This document shows, in pieces, positions 7,803-15,596 of a stretch of DNA of 33,781 nt; the first letter of the stretch is position 1; every line of letters begins with the position of its first letter. The notes under the pieces are model-generated. The model saw only the letters and a list, made by a program, of their open reading frames with translations, was not told where the DNA came from and did no database searches. Source of the DNA: CAZOHN01 sp964579325 (GTDB taxonomy: Bacteria; Pseudomonadota; Alphaproteobacteria; Rhodobacterales; Rhodobacteraceae); NCBI GenBank assembly GCA_964579325.1, contig CAZOHN010000016.1:1-33781 (forward strand), given 5' to 3'. Made by a program: the position numbers and the translations under genes.

Positions 7803-8507
7803 ATGTCAGCACAAGGATTCGTCGTTCCGCCACCGCCGCGCGCGGTGCTGTCGGTCACCGGGACCGGCGACGTCTTTCCGGTGCGCCGCATCTACTGCAT
7901 CGGCAAGAACTACGTCGCCCACATCGAGGAGATGAACGCCGACCTGCGCGATCCGCCCGTGATCTTCATGAAGCCCGCCGACGCCATCGTCCGCGACGGC
8001 GGCGAGATCCCCTATCCGGTCTGTACGAGCAACTTCCACTACGAGTTCGAACTTGTCGTCGCGATGAAATCCGGTGGCTACAACATCCCCGAGAACAGCG
8101 CCCTCGACCACGTCTTCGGCTACGGCACCGGACTCGACATGACCCGTCGAGACCATCAGGCGCTCGCCCTCGCAAAGGGCCTGCCATGGGAGGTTACGAA
8201 GGCCTTCGACAAATCGTGCCCGGTCGGCCCGATCACGCCTGTCGCACAGTGCGGACACATGGGGCAGGGCGCGATCCGGTTGGCCGTCAACGGTGAGATG
8301 CGGCAGGATTCCGACCTTTCTCTGATGATCTGGAGGACGCCCGAAATCATCTCGCGCATTTCCGAGCAGCATGAATTGCAAGCCGGCGACATCATACTGA
8401 CCGGAACGCCCGCGGGCGTAGGCGCGGTTGTCACTGGCGACCGGCTGCAAGGGCACATCGAGGGCTTGGAGCCGCTCGAGGTCACCATCGGGCCGCGTGT
8501 GGCCTGA
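7803..8507 (+). CDS. FAH family hydrolase, fumarylpyruvate hydrolase/FAHD1-like
   Basis: A 234-residue single-domain FAH protein. The core begins with FPVRRIYCIGKNYVAHIEEM (residues 25-44). Metal ligands are E81 and E83 in FHYEFELVVAM and D112 in GLDMTRRDHQ, and the closing motif is LTGTPAGVGAVV. The compact length and this start pattern fit the fumarylpyruvate hydrolase/acylpyruvase/oxaloacetate decarboxylase (FAHD1) branch. GGAGGAAG precedes the ATG by 5 nt. It is close to the third FAH protein (10385-11071), sharing FPVRR(I/V)YCIG(K/R)NY, and more distant from the first. A hydroxyacid-dehydrogenase gene follows. Confidence 0.9.
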   Translation: MSAQGFVVPPPPRAVLSVTGTGDVFPVRRIYCIGKNYVAHIEEMNADLRDPPVIFMKPADAIVRDGGEIPYPVCTSNFHYEFELVVAMKSGGYNIPENSALDHVFGYGTGLDMTRRDHQALALAKGLPWEVTKAFDKSCPVGPITPVAQCGHMGQGAIRLAVNGEMRQDSDLSLMIWRTPEIISRISEQHELQAGDIILTGTPAGVGAVVTGDRLQGHIEGLEPLEVTIGPRVA

Positions 8508-8550
8508 TGCAGGGGCCAGATGCAGGGGCAAGTACACGGGAGCAAAGGCC

Positions 8551-9432
8551 ATGAAGATTGGCGTGGCGGGCGTTGGGCGCATGGGAGCGGCCATGGCGGA
8601 ACGGCTCATCGGTCTGGGGCATGAGGTGACCGTCTGGAACCGCTCACCCGGCAGGACCGACCCGCTGGCGGCCTTGGGTGCCGCCGTCGCACCAAACCCG
8701 GCCGCGCTGTCGGTCGCCAGCGAGGTGATCATAACCATCCTGACCGATGATGAGGCGATCGGCGAGGTCTACGGCGGGCCGGACGGAATCCTGTCCGTGC
8801 CGCTCGACGGCAAGCTCGTGATCGAGATGAGCACGGTGCAGCCCTTCGGCCAGCAGGCCCTTGCGGATCGCGTCCGCGCCGCCGGCGGCCGCATGGTCGA
8901 CTGTCCGGTGGGCGGCACGGTCAGTCCGGCGAAGGAGGGCAAGCTGTTCGGCTTTCTCGGCGGAGAAGGGCCGGACGTGGACCGCGCCCGTCCGGTCCTC
9001 GACCAGCTCTGCCGCCGGGTCGAGCATGTCGGGCCGGTGGGCGCGGGCTGTTCCATGAAGCTCGCCATCAACCTGCCGCTCGCGGTCTACTGGCAGACCC
9101 TCGGCGAAGCTCTGGCCCTGTGCCGCGGGCTCGGCCTCGACGGAACGCGGCTGGCCTCGATCTTTGCCGATACCTCGGGCGGTCCGACCGTTCTCAAGAA
9201 CCGTGCCGAAGTGGTCGCCAAGGCGCTCGACGGTGGCAAGCCCACCAGTCCCGTCGATATCGACATCCTGCGCAAGGACCTCGGCACCATGCTGGCCGAG
9301 GCCGCGCGTCTTGGCGTCGAGATGCCGGTCACCGCTTCGGCCCGCGCGTCCTACGATGCTGCGGCCGAGGCGGGGCTGGGCAAGCTCGATGCCTCGAACC
9401 TGTCCGAGTTCTGGCGCAACCGGACCGGTTGA
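8551..9432 (+). CDS. NAD(P)-dependent 3-hydroxyisobutyrate dehydrogenase-like oxidoreductase
   Basis: A 293-residue beta-hydroxyacid dehydrogenase. The N-terminal Rossmann fold has GVAGVGRMG (4-12). WNRSPGR at 29-35, with Arg after the second strand, hints at NADP use. The substrate loop is DCPVGGTVSPAKEGKL (118-131; the usual form is DAPVSGG), and the catalytic lysine is K170 in GCSMKLAINL. The family oxidises 3-hydroxyisobutyrate, tartronate semialdehyde, 2-(hydroxymethyl)glutarate or similar hydroxyacids, or reduces short aldehydes. ATG at 8551 is fixed by the Rossmann motif; the longer open frame overlaps the FAH gene. The 11-mer GATGCAGGGGC occurs twice in the short gap before it (8506-8529). 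Confidence 0.9.
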   Translation: MKIGVAGVGRMGAAMAERLIGLGHEVTVWNRSPGRTDPLAALGAAVAPNPAALSVASEVIITILTDDEAIGEVYGGPDGILSVPLDGKLVIEMSTVQPFGQQALADRVRAAGGRMVDCPVGGTVSPAKEGKLFGFLGGEGPDVDRARPVLDQLCRRVEHVGPVGAGCSMKLAINLPLAVYWQTLGEALALCRGLGLDGTRLASIFADTSGGPTVLKNRAEVVAKALDGGKPTSPVDIDILRKDLGTMLAEAARLGVEMPVTASARASYDAAAEAGLGKLDASNLSEFWRNRTG

Positions 9433-9446
9433 CGCGGCCGATGCCG

Positions 9447-9468
9447 CCGGCGCGGCTGGCCGCGCCGG
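9447..9468. terminator. bidirectional GC-rich hairpin between convergent genes
   Basis: CCGGCGCGGC (9447-9456) is followed after TG by its exact complement GCCGCGCCGG (9459-9468). It fills most of the 36-bp gap between the dehydrogenase stop (9432, +) and the GntR stop (9469, -), where a two-way terminator would be expected. There is no T-run on either side, so it may act with Rho or as an RNA-stabilising end. Confidence 0.55.
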
Positions 9469-10251
9469 TCAGGTATCGAACCGGGCCGCGACCGAAAGCA
9501 GGTGGCGGCGCATCGCGACCTCGGCGGCCTCGGGATCGCGCGCCGCGATCGCGGCAAGGATCGCCTCGTGCTCCGCAAAGCTCGGGTGGCTTTCGGGGGG
9601 CCGTGGCCCGGTCCGCTTGGTCGTCCCCCACGAGACCATGCGGCGCAGCGTGTTGAGCTGGTCGAACAGGGCCAGAAGCGTCGGCGAGGCACAGGCTTCG
9701 GCAATTCCACGGTGGAAATCCGCGTCCAGAACTTCGTATTCCCGCCAGGTCCCGCAGCGCCGTGTGCGGTCGGCGACGGCGCGCAGGTGCGCGATGGCAC
9801 CTGCCGAAGCGTGCAGCGCCGCCTCCCGCGCGACGGCCGGTTCGAAGGCCGCGCGCGCCCGCATCGCATCGGCGGGGCTGATGTCGCGGACCAGACCCGA
9901 CAGTTGGTCCTTGTCGAGCCCGTCCCGGCCTGCCGCAAGGAAGGTGCCCTTGCCGACGTGGCGCCACAGCACCCCGTCGTGTACCAGGATTTCCAGCGCA
10001 CGGCGCAGCGAGGACCGTCTCAGTCCCAGTTCAGGCCCCAAACGCCGCTCCGGCGGCAACCGGTCGCCGTCCGCGAAGCCGTTCTCCAGAATATAGGCGC
10101 GGAGCTGAGCAACCGCGGCCGCATCGGAGACATCCGGCGGGGCGGTGTCGGGCTCGGTTGTCTCGGGATAGCCGTCGTCGGACCGGGCCCGGTCACCCTT
10201 CGCAGGGTCGGACGGCGGCTGGTCGGGATTGCCGCGCATCTGGTCGGTCAC
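9469..10251 (-). CDS. GntR family (FadR/FCD-type) transcriptional regulator
   Basis: A 260-residue regulator. The winged helix lies at about residues 45-110 (LRAYILENGFADGDRLPPERRL, RSSLRRALEILVHDGVLWRHVGKGTF), followed by an FCD domain (RARAAFEPAVAREAALHA, EYEVLDADFHRGIAEA, EHEAILAAIAARDPEAAEVAMRRHL). The GTG at 10251 is chosen because AGGAG precedes it at good spacing; the open frame reaching 10392 would overlap the FAH start. The first 40 or so residues are charged and probably disordered. It is divergent from the FAH gene, with a perfect palindrome between them, and is the obvious candidate regulator of module B. Its relation to the first GntR protein is only family-level. Confidence 0.9.
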   Translation of the reverse strand: MTDQMRGNPDQPPSDPAKGDRARSDDGYPETTEPDTAPPDVSDAAAVAQLRAYILENGFADGDRLPPERRLGPELGLRRSSLRRALEILVHDGVLWRHVGKGTFLAAGRDGLDKDQLSGLVRDISPADAMRARAAFEPAVAREAALHASAGAIAHLRAVADRTRRCGTWREYEVLDADFHRGIAEACASPTLLALFDQLNTLRRMVSWGTTKRTGPRPPESHPSFAEHEAILAAIAARDPEAAEVAMRRHLLSVAARFDT

Positions 10252-10302
10252 GGTGCCTTCTCCTCTGATCGCCTCGGGGAGCGTAGAGGGCGGCGCAATC
10301 GA

Positions 10303-10320
10303 GATCAATGCGGATTGATC
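10303..10320. promoter_or_regulatory. perfect palindrome, candidate GntR operator
   Basis: GATCAAT-GCGG-ATTGATC has 7-bp arms and a 4-bp spacer. It lies in the 133-bp divergent gap between the GntR gene (start 10251) and the FAH gene (start 10385). Size, symmetry and location fit a dimeric GntR-family operator controlling both its own gene and module B. The binding itself is inferred. Confidence 0.55.
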
Positions 10321-10384
10321 CGGCTTTTGCTTTGTGCCACCAAGCGGCGGTGCCAGTCCGGCGCCGGAACGGAGTTTGCCCGAG

Positions 10385-11071
10385 ATGACCAAGACCGTGA
10401 TCCCCGCCCCCGCCCCCGTGACCGCGCCGATCGAGGGGTCCGATGCGGTCTTTCCGGTCCGCCGGGTCTATTGCATCGGGCGCAACTACGCCGCGCACGC
10501 CATCGAGATGGGCCACGACCCCGATCGCGAGCCGCCGTTCTTCTTCCAGAAGAACCCCGACAACCTCGACTTCTCGGGCAGCTTTCCCTACCCCGACCGG
10601 ACCGCGGACGTGCACCACGAGATCGAACTGGTTGTGGTGCTGGGCAAGGGCGGGGTGAACATCCCGGTGGAGCAGGCGCTCGACTGCGTCTGGGGCTATG
10701 CGGTGGGCCTCGACATGACGCGGCGCGATCTTCAGGGCGAGGCCAAGAAGATGGGCCGGCCCTGGGAAGTGGGCAAGGCGTTCGAGCGTTCGGGCCCGAT
10801 GGGGCCGGTGGTGCCGGCCTCGCGGATCGGGCATCCGGCGGCGGGCCGGGTGACGCTGAAGGTGAACGGCGAGATCCGCCAGGAGGGCGACCTGAACCAG
10901 CTGATCTGGAAGATCCCCGAGATGATCTCGTACCTGTCGGACTACTTCGAGCTTGCCCCCGGCGACGTCATCATGACCGGCACCCCCTCGGGCGTCGGCG
11001 CGGTCGTCCGGGGCGACGTGATGGAAGGCGAGGTCGAGGGCGTCGGCAGCCTGACCGTCCGCGTCGTCTGA
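10385..11071 (+). CDS. FAH family hydrolase, fumarylpyruvate hydrolase/FAHD1-like
   Basis: A 228-residue FAH protein with FPVRRVYCIGRNYAAHAIEM (23-42), metal ligands E79 and E81 in HHEIELVVVLG and D110 in VGLDMTRRDLQ, and a C-terminal TGTPSGVGAVVRG. The pattern, including GHDPDREPPFFFQKNPDN, is that of fumarylpyruvate hydrolase/acylpyruvase-type enzymes. ATG at 10385 is preferred to an in-frame ATG at 10334 because homologous proteins begin close to the FPVRR segment. It faces the GntR gene across the palindrome. A strong hairpin follows its stop, so it may be transcribed separately from the importer genes. Confidence 0.9.
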   Translation: MTKTVIPAPAPVTAPIEGSDAVFPVRRVYCIGRNYAAHAIEMGHDPDREPPFFFQKNPDNLDFSGSFPYPDRTADVHHEIELVVVLGKGGVNIPVEQALDCVWGYAVGLDMTRRDLQGEAKKMGRPWEVGKAFERSGPMGPVVPASRIGHPAAGRVTLKVNGEIRQEGDLNQLIWKIPEMISYLSDYFELAPGDVIMTGTPSGVGAVVRGDVMEGEVEGVGSLTVRVV

Positions 11072-11089
11072 GCGCACGGCCGAATCCAG

Positions 11090-11115
11090 GGGCGGCGCAA
11101 AGCACTGCGCCGCCC
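11090..11115 (+). terminator. hairpin after the third FAH gene
   Basis: GGGCGGCGC (11090-11098) pairs with GCGCCGCCC (11107-11115) across an 8-nt loop, extendable by one A-T pair. It starts 18 nt after the FAH stop. No T-tract follows. It may terminate or attenuate transcription before the ABC genes. The rest of the gap, 11116-11311, holds no motif I can name apart from the ribosome-binding site GGGAGAA at 11301. Confidence 0.5.
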
Positions 11116-11311
11116 GCGCCGCGCAGCCGGGTCAGGACCCGGCCCGGATCATGAAATCCATGCACATGCGGGGCGTCGTTGCGGGCGGCCGTGGCGCTCT
11201 CGTTTGCAAGGGCTTGTTGAAAGGTCCCTTGACGGAAGGTGGGTCTCGCCGTCACGGTCGCGTTACACGTGGCCGGTACGTGCCGCGGGAAACCATGTCA
11301 GGGAGAAAACC

Positions 11312-12328
11312 ATGCAACCTCGTGTCCTTGCGATGGCCACAGCCATCGGGTTGACCTCGATGGCAGGCGCGCGCGCCGAAGCCGACGAACTCGTCCTTTA
11401 CTGCTCGGTCCAGGAGGAGTGGTGCCGCGTCATGTCCGAGGCGTTCACGCGCGAGACGGGCATCGACGTCCTGATGACCCGCAAGTCCTCGGGCGAGACC
11501 TATGCGCAGATCAAGGCCGAGGAAGGCCAGCCGCGCGGCGACGTCTGGTGGGGTGGCACCGGCGACCCCCACTTGCAGGCCGCGCAGGAAGGTCTCACCG
11601 AGGAATACCAGTCGCCCCGCCTCGCCGAGCTTCAGCCCTGGGCGGTCGCGCAGGCCGAAACCTCGGGCTACCGCACCGTCGGCATCTACGCTGGCGGCCT
11701 CGGCTTCGGCTACAATTCCGACCTCGTCACCGAAAACCCGCCCGCCTGTTGGGCCGACCTGATCGACGAGCGCTTCAAGGACGATGTGCAGGTCGCCAAC
11801 CCGAACTCTTCGGGCACCGCCTACACGATGCTCGCCACTTTCGTGCAGCTCATGGGCGAGGACGAGGCTTTCGCCTTCATGGCCAAGCTGCACCAGAATG
11901 TCAGCCAGTATACCCAGTCGGGGTCTGCCCCGATCCGCGCCGCCGCGACCGGCGAGACCGCCATCGGCATCGTGTTCATGCATGACGCCGTGACCCAGAC
12001 GGTCGACGGCGCGCCGATCGTCACCGTGGCCCCCTGCGAGGGCACCGGCTACGAGGTCGGGTCGATGTCGCTGATCAAGGGTGGCCCGAACCCCGACAGC
12101 GCCAAGGCCTTCTACGACTGGGCCCTCTCGCCGGCCGCGCAGGAACTGGGGGCGCAGGCCAAGAGCTTCCAGGTCCCGTCGAACACCGGCGCGGCGACAC
12201 CGCCCGAAGCGCCGAGGCTCGCTGACATCAAGCTGATCGACTACGACTTCGCCAAGTACGGCTCGAGCGAGGAACGCACGCGGCTTCTCGCCCGCTGGGA
12301 TGCCGAGATCGGTTCCCTGCCGAAGTGA
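11312..12328 (+). CDS. ABC transporter substrate-binding protein, Fbp/Afu-like
   Basis: A 338-residue periplasmic protein with a signal peptide cleaved near ARA-EAD (residue 22). It has the pattern of the 'iron(III)' binding-protein cluster: LVLYCSVQEEWCRVMSEAF, ETGIDVLMTRKSSGETYAQI, PRGDVWWGGTGDPHLQAAQE and GFGYNSDL. The adjacent Tyr pair that binds iron in FbpA is not present anywhere in the protein. With a fused permease, an ATPase and a phosphatase downstream, it looks more like the AfuA-type sugar-phosphate/phosphonate side of the family. ATG at 11312 has GGGAGAA upstream and gives a clean signal peptide. Four cysteines are unusual for a periplasmic binding protein. The stop overlaps the permease GTG (GTGA). 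Confidence 0.88.
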   Translation: MQPRVLAMATAIGLTSMAGARAEADELVLYCSVQEEWCRVMSEAFTRETGIDVLMTRKSSGETYAQIKAEEGQPRGDVWWGGTGDPHLQAAQEGLTEEYQSPRLAELQPWAVAQAETSGYRTVGIYAGGLGFGYNSDLVTENPPACWADLIDERFKDDVQVANPNSSGTAYTMLATFVQLMGEDEAFAFMAKLHQNVSQYTQSGSAPIRAAATGETAIGIVFMHDAVTQTVDGAPIVTVAPCEGTGYEVGSMSLIKGGPNPDSAKAFYDWALSPAAQELGAQAKSFQVPSNTGAATPPEAPRLADIKLIDYDFAKYGSSEERTRLLARWDAEIGSLPK

Positions 12329-14541
12329 CCGCAGGTCACGCAGCGGCGGACGGCCGGCGCAGCGGTAGGGCCAAGGGAAGGGCCGGGGCAACCTGGCTCG
12401 TCCTGGCGCTCGCGGCGCTGGCGCTCCTGCCCTGGCACAAGGGGCAGGGGCTCTGGGGCGGTCCCGCGTTTTCGGCCCTTGGCGAGGGGCTCGGCGGCCG
12501 CGGCTGGCTCCTGCCGCCGGTCCTCGCCGTCGCCGTGCTCGCTGTCCTCGCCGCCTTGCGCCCGGCCTGGCCACGTCATCCCGCCGCGCTGCCGCTGGTC
12601 GTCGCGGGCCTTGCGCTCGTCATCGCGCAAGGCTTCGCGGTCGGTCTCGGCGGTCCCTCCATCGCGGGGCTCGCCGTCGTCTTTCCCGCCGCCCTCGACG
12701 GGCAACCCGGCCTCGGATGGGGCGGGTTCCTGGCCGTGATCGCCCTTCTCGGCCTCCTTGCCGAAATCCTCGCCGCCCGTGGCTTCTGCCGGGGCGAGCG
12801 GTTCCCCGTCGCCGCCATCGTCTTCGTCGTCGCGGCGCTCGTCTCCTTCGTGTTCTTCCCGATCCTGAGGCTCGGCGCGGCGGCCTTCATCGGTGATGAC
12901 GGCAGCCTCTCGCTCACACCCTTCTTCGCGCGTCTCGCCGCGCCCGACCTGTGGCAGCTTTCATGCTTCACCGGCTCGGGGCTGCGCTGCGGTGTGGTGA
13001 TAAACACGCTGATGCTCGGCATCCTCGCGGCACTCTTCTCGACGCTCCTCGGCCTTGCGCTCGCCATGCTGGTGGCGCGCACCGACGTGCGCTTCAAGCG
13101 CGCGCTGCGGGCGATCTCGATCCTGCCGATCATCACGCCGCCCTTCGTCGTGGGCGTCGCGATCATTGTCCTCTTCGGCCGCACCGGGGTCCTGACCGTC
13201 TGGGGGGCCGATCTCCTCGACGTGCGGCCTTCGCGCTGGGTCTACGGTCTGCCCGGCATCCTCATGGCGCAGGTCCTCTCCTTCGCGCCGGTCACCTTCC
13301 TGGTGCTCCTCGGCACGCTCGAAGCGATCAACCCCACGCTCGAGGAAGCCTCCAAGACCCTCGGCGCACGGTCCCTGACAACCTTTCGCACCGTGACCTG
13401 GCCACTCCTGCGCCCGGGCCTCGCCGCGGCCTTCCTGCTCGCCTTCATCGAAAGCCTCGCCGACTTCGGCAACCCGATCGTGCTCGGCGGGGGCTACGAA
13501 GTGCTCTCGACCAAGATCTATTTCGCTGTCGTCGGCGCGCGCTACGACCTGTCGAATGCCGCCACGCTCGCGATCATCCTGCTCGCGCTCACCCTCATGG
13601 CGTTCTGGCTCCAGATGCGCTGGCTCGGCCGCAAGAGCTACGTCACCGTCACCGGCAAGTCCGACGCCGGTCTCGCGGCGCCACTGCCGCGCCCGGTCAA
13701 GATCGCCGTCGTCGCGGTGATCGTGCCCTGGGTATTCTTCACCCTCGGGGTCTACGCCATCGTCCTGTCGGGCGGGTTCGTCAAGGACATCGCCCGGATG
13801 GACCTCGCGCCCACCGTCTCGCACCTCTGGACGGCATTCTCCTTCGAGATCGGCGCCGAGGGGCTGCGGCTCTACGGCTCGGCGTGGAACTCGATGATCA
13901 CCACGCTGTGGGTCTCCGGCATCGCCGCGCCGCTCACCACCATCGTCGGCATTCTCGCGGCATGGCTGATCGCGCGGCAGGACTTCGCGGGCAAGCGCGC
14001 CTTCGAGTTCGGCACGATGCTCTCCTTCGCGATCCCCGGAACCGTGGTCGGCGTGAGCTACGTCGCGGCCTTCAACGTGCCGCCGGTCGACATCACCGGC
14101 ACCATGGCGATCCTCGTGATCTGCTTCGTGTTCCGCAACATGCCGGTGGGGATGCGCGCCGGCATGGCGGCGCTCGCCCAGATCGACCGCAGCATGGAGG
14201 AGGCCAGCCAGACGATGGGTGCCGGCGGTTTCGCGACCCTGCGCAAGGTGGTGCTGCCGCTGATCCGCCCGGCCGTGTTCACCGCGCTCGTCTATTCCTT
14301 CGTGACCGCGATGACGGCGGTTTCGGCGGTGATCTTCCTTGTCACCGCGCGCTACAACATGGCAACGGCCTACATCATGGGCCGGGTCGAGAACGGCGAG
14401 TACGCCCTCGCCATCGCCTATTCGGCGGTGCTGATGGTCGTGATGATCCTCTGCGTCGTGGTGATCCAGTTCCTCGTCGGCCGCCGCCAGCTCGGCCGCC
14501 GGCAGGAGCTCCAGGGCACCGTCGCCCAGCCCGCCGAGTGA
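12325..14541 (+). CDS. fused two-domain ABC transporter permease, Fbp/Afu-like
   Basis: A 738-residue inner-membrane protein with two BPD_transp_1 permease units in one chain, so it provides the whole membrane pore. The first unit's cytoplasmic loop is LEEASKTLGARSL (about residue 338); the second is MEEASQTMGAGGF (about 628). An extra N-terminal region of about 170 residues with several hydrophobic helices precedes the first unit, as in AfuB-like and PhnU/V-like fused permeases; plain FbpB proteins are nearer 500 residues. The start is the GTG of GTGA overlapping the binding-protein stop. Confidence 0.92.
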   Translation: MTAGHAAADGRRSGRAKGRAGATWLVLALAALALLPWHKGQGLWGGPAFSALGEGLGGRGWLLPPVLAVAVLAVLAALRPAWPRHPAALPLVVAGLALVIAQGFAVGLGGPSIAGLAVVFPAALDGQPGLGWGGFLAVIALLGLLAEILAARGFCRGERFPVAAIVFVVAALVSFVFFPILRLGAAAFIGDDGSLSLTPFFARLAAPDLWQLSCFTGSGLRCGVVINTLMLGILAALFSTLLGLALAMLVARTDVRFKRALRAISILPIITPPFVVGVAIIVLFGRTGVLTVWGADLLDVRPSRWVYGLPGILMAQVLSFAPVTFLVLLGTLEAINPTLEEASKTLGARSLTTFRTVTWPLLRPGLAAAFLLAFIESLADFGNPIVLGGGYEVLSTKIYFAVVGARYDLSNAATLAIILLALTLMAFWLQMRWLGRKSYVTVTGKSDAGLAAPLPRPVKIAVVAVIVPWVFFTLGVYAIVLSGGFVKDIARMDLAPTVSHLWTAFSFEIGAEGLRLYGSAWNSMITTLWVSGIAAPLTTIVGILAAWLIARQDFAGKRAFEFGTMLSFAIPGTVVGVSYVAAFNVPPVDITGTMAILVICFVFRNMPVGMRAGMAALAQIDRSMEEASQTMGAGGFATLRKVVLPLIRPAVFTALVYSFVTAMTAVSAVIFLVTARYNMATAYIMGRVENGEYALAIAYSAVLMVVMILCVVVIQFLVGRRQLGRRQELQGTVAQPAE

Positions 14542-14551
14542 AGGAGACCCG

Positions 14552-15583
14552 ATGCGCGACACCGCTGCACATGCCGAAACTGCCATCGAGTTCCGCCGCG
14601 TGGTCAAGCGCTACGGCACCGCCACCGCCGTTGACGGCATCGACCTGGTGATCCGAAAGGGCGAACTCGTGACGTTCCTCGGCCCCTCGGGTTGCGGCAA
14701 GACCACCTCGTTGCGCCTGATTGCGGGGCTCGAACTGCCCAGCGAGGGCCAGGTCATCATCGCCGGCCGCGACGTAAGCCGCGATCCCGCCTCGGAGCGC
14801 AACGTCGGCATGGTGTTCCAGTCCTATGCGCTCTTTCCGCACATGACCGTCCTCGACAATGTCGCCTACAGCCCGGTGATCCGGGGCGAGCCCAAGGCGC
14901 AGGCGCGCGACAAGGCCCGCGCGATCCTCGACCAGATCGGCCTGACGGGCCTGCACGACCGGCTGCCCTCCGAGTTGTCGGGCGGCCAGCAGCAGCGCGT
15001 CGCCGTGGCCCGGGCCATCGTCCAGCAGCCCGACGTGCTCTTGTTCGACGAACCGCTTTCCAACGTCGACGCCAAGCTGCGCCGTCGTGTGCGCGCCGAG
15101 ATCCGCGGCCTGCAGCGCCGCTTCGGCCTGACGGCGGTCTACGTCACCCACGACCAGGAAGAGGCGCTTGCCGTCTCCGACCGGATCGTCGTGATGGAGA
15201 AGGGCCGCATCGCCCAGATCGGCACCCCGCGCGAGCTCTACGACCAGCCGGCCAACGCCTTCGTGGCCGACTTCATCGGTGATGCCAACCTGCTGCGCGG
15301 CGAGGTGCGCGCCGGCGTCTTTTCCGCAGGAGACCTCGCACTTCCGGTCCCCGGCGGCGACGGCCCCGCCACGCTCTCGATCCGGCCCGAGCGAATTCGC
15401 CTCTCCGCGGGGGGCGCGGACAGCGTGCTTTCGGCCACTTACCTTGGCAGCCGGATGGAGTATGTGGTGGCCACCGGCGCGGGCGAGCTTCTCGTCTCGC
15501 GGCCGATCTCCGAACCCGCCCTCGCCGAAGGCGACGGCGTCAGCCCCGCCATCGACCCCGCCGACGTGACCCGCGTCACCTGA
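14552..15583 (+). CDS. ABC transporter ATP-binding protein, Fbp/Pot-like
   Basis: A 343-residue ATPase of the CUT1/Fbp/Pot group. Walker A is GPSGCGKTT (44-52), the Q-loop is FQSYALFPHMTV (Q90), the signature is LSGGQQQRVAVARA (142-155), Walker B is LLFDEPLSNVDAKLR (D166, E167) and the switch is H200 in VTHDQ. A C-terminal TOBE-type regulatory extension covers about 240-340. GAAGGAGA stands just before the ATG, 10 nt after the permease stop. It ends 13 nt before the phosphatase gene. Confidence 0.95.
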   Translation: MRDTAAHAETAIEFRRVVKRYGTATAVDGIDLVIRKGELVTFLGPSGCGKTTSLRLIAGLELPSEGQVIIAGRDVSRDPASERNVGMVFQSYALFPHMTVLDNVAYSPVIRGEPKAQARDKARAILDQIGLTGLHDRLPSELSGGQQQRVAVARAIVQQPDVLLFDEPLSNVDAKLRRRVRAEIRGLQRRFGLTAVYVTHDQEEALAVSDRIVVMEKGRIAQIGTPRELYDQPANAFVADFIGDANLLRGEVRAGVFSAGDLALPVPGGDGPATLSIRPERIRLSAGGADSVLSATYLGSRMEYVVATGAGELLVSRPISEPALAEGDGVSPAIDPADVTRVT

Positions 15584-15596
15584 CCGAAAGACCATC

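Noticed and set aside
12961..14607. 548-codon - strand open frame opposite the fused permease
   Set aside because: Strongly charged, His/Asp/Arg-rich shadow sequence with no motif; the + strand has complete permease domains and operon overlaps.
11312..15583. Calling the second importer an iron(III) transporter
   Set aside because: No Tyr-Tyr iron-binding pair is visible in the binding protein, and a phosphatase is linked to the operon.
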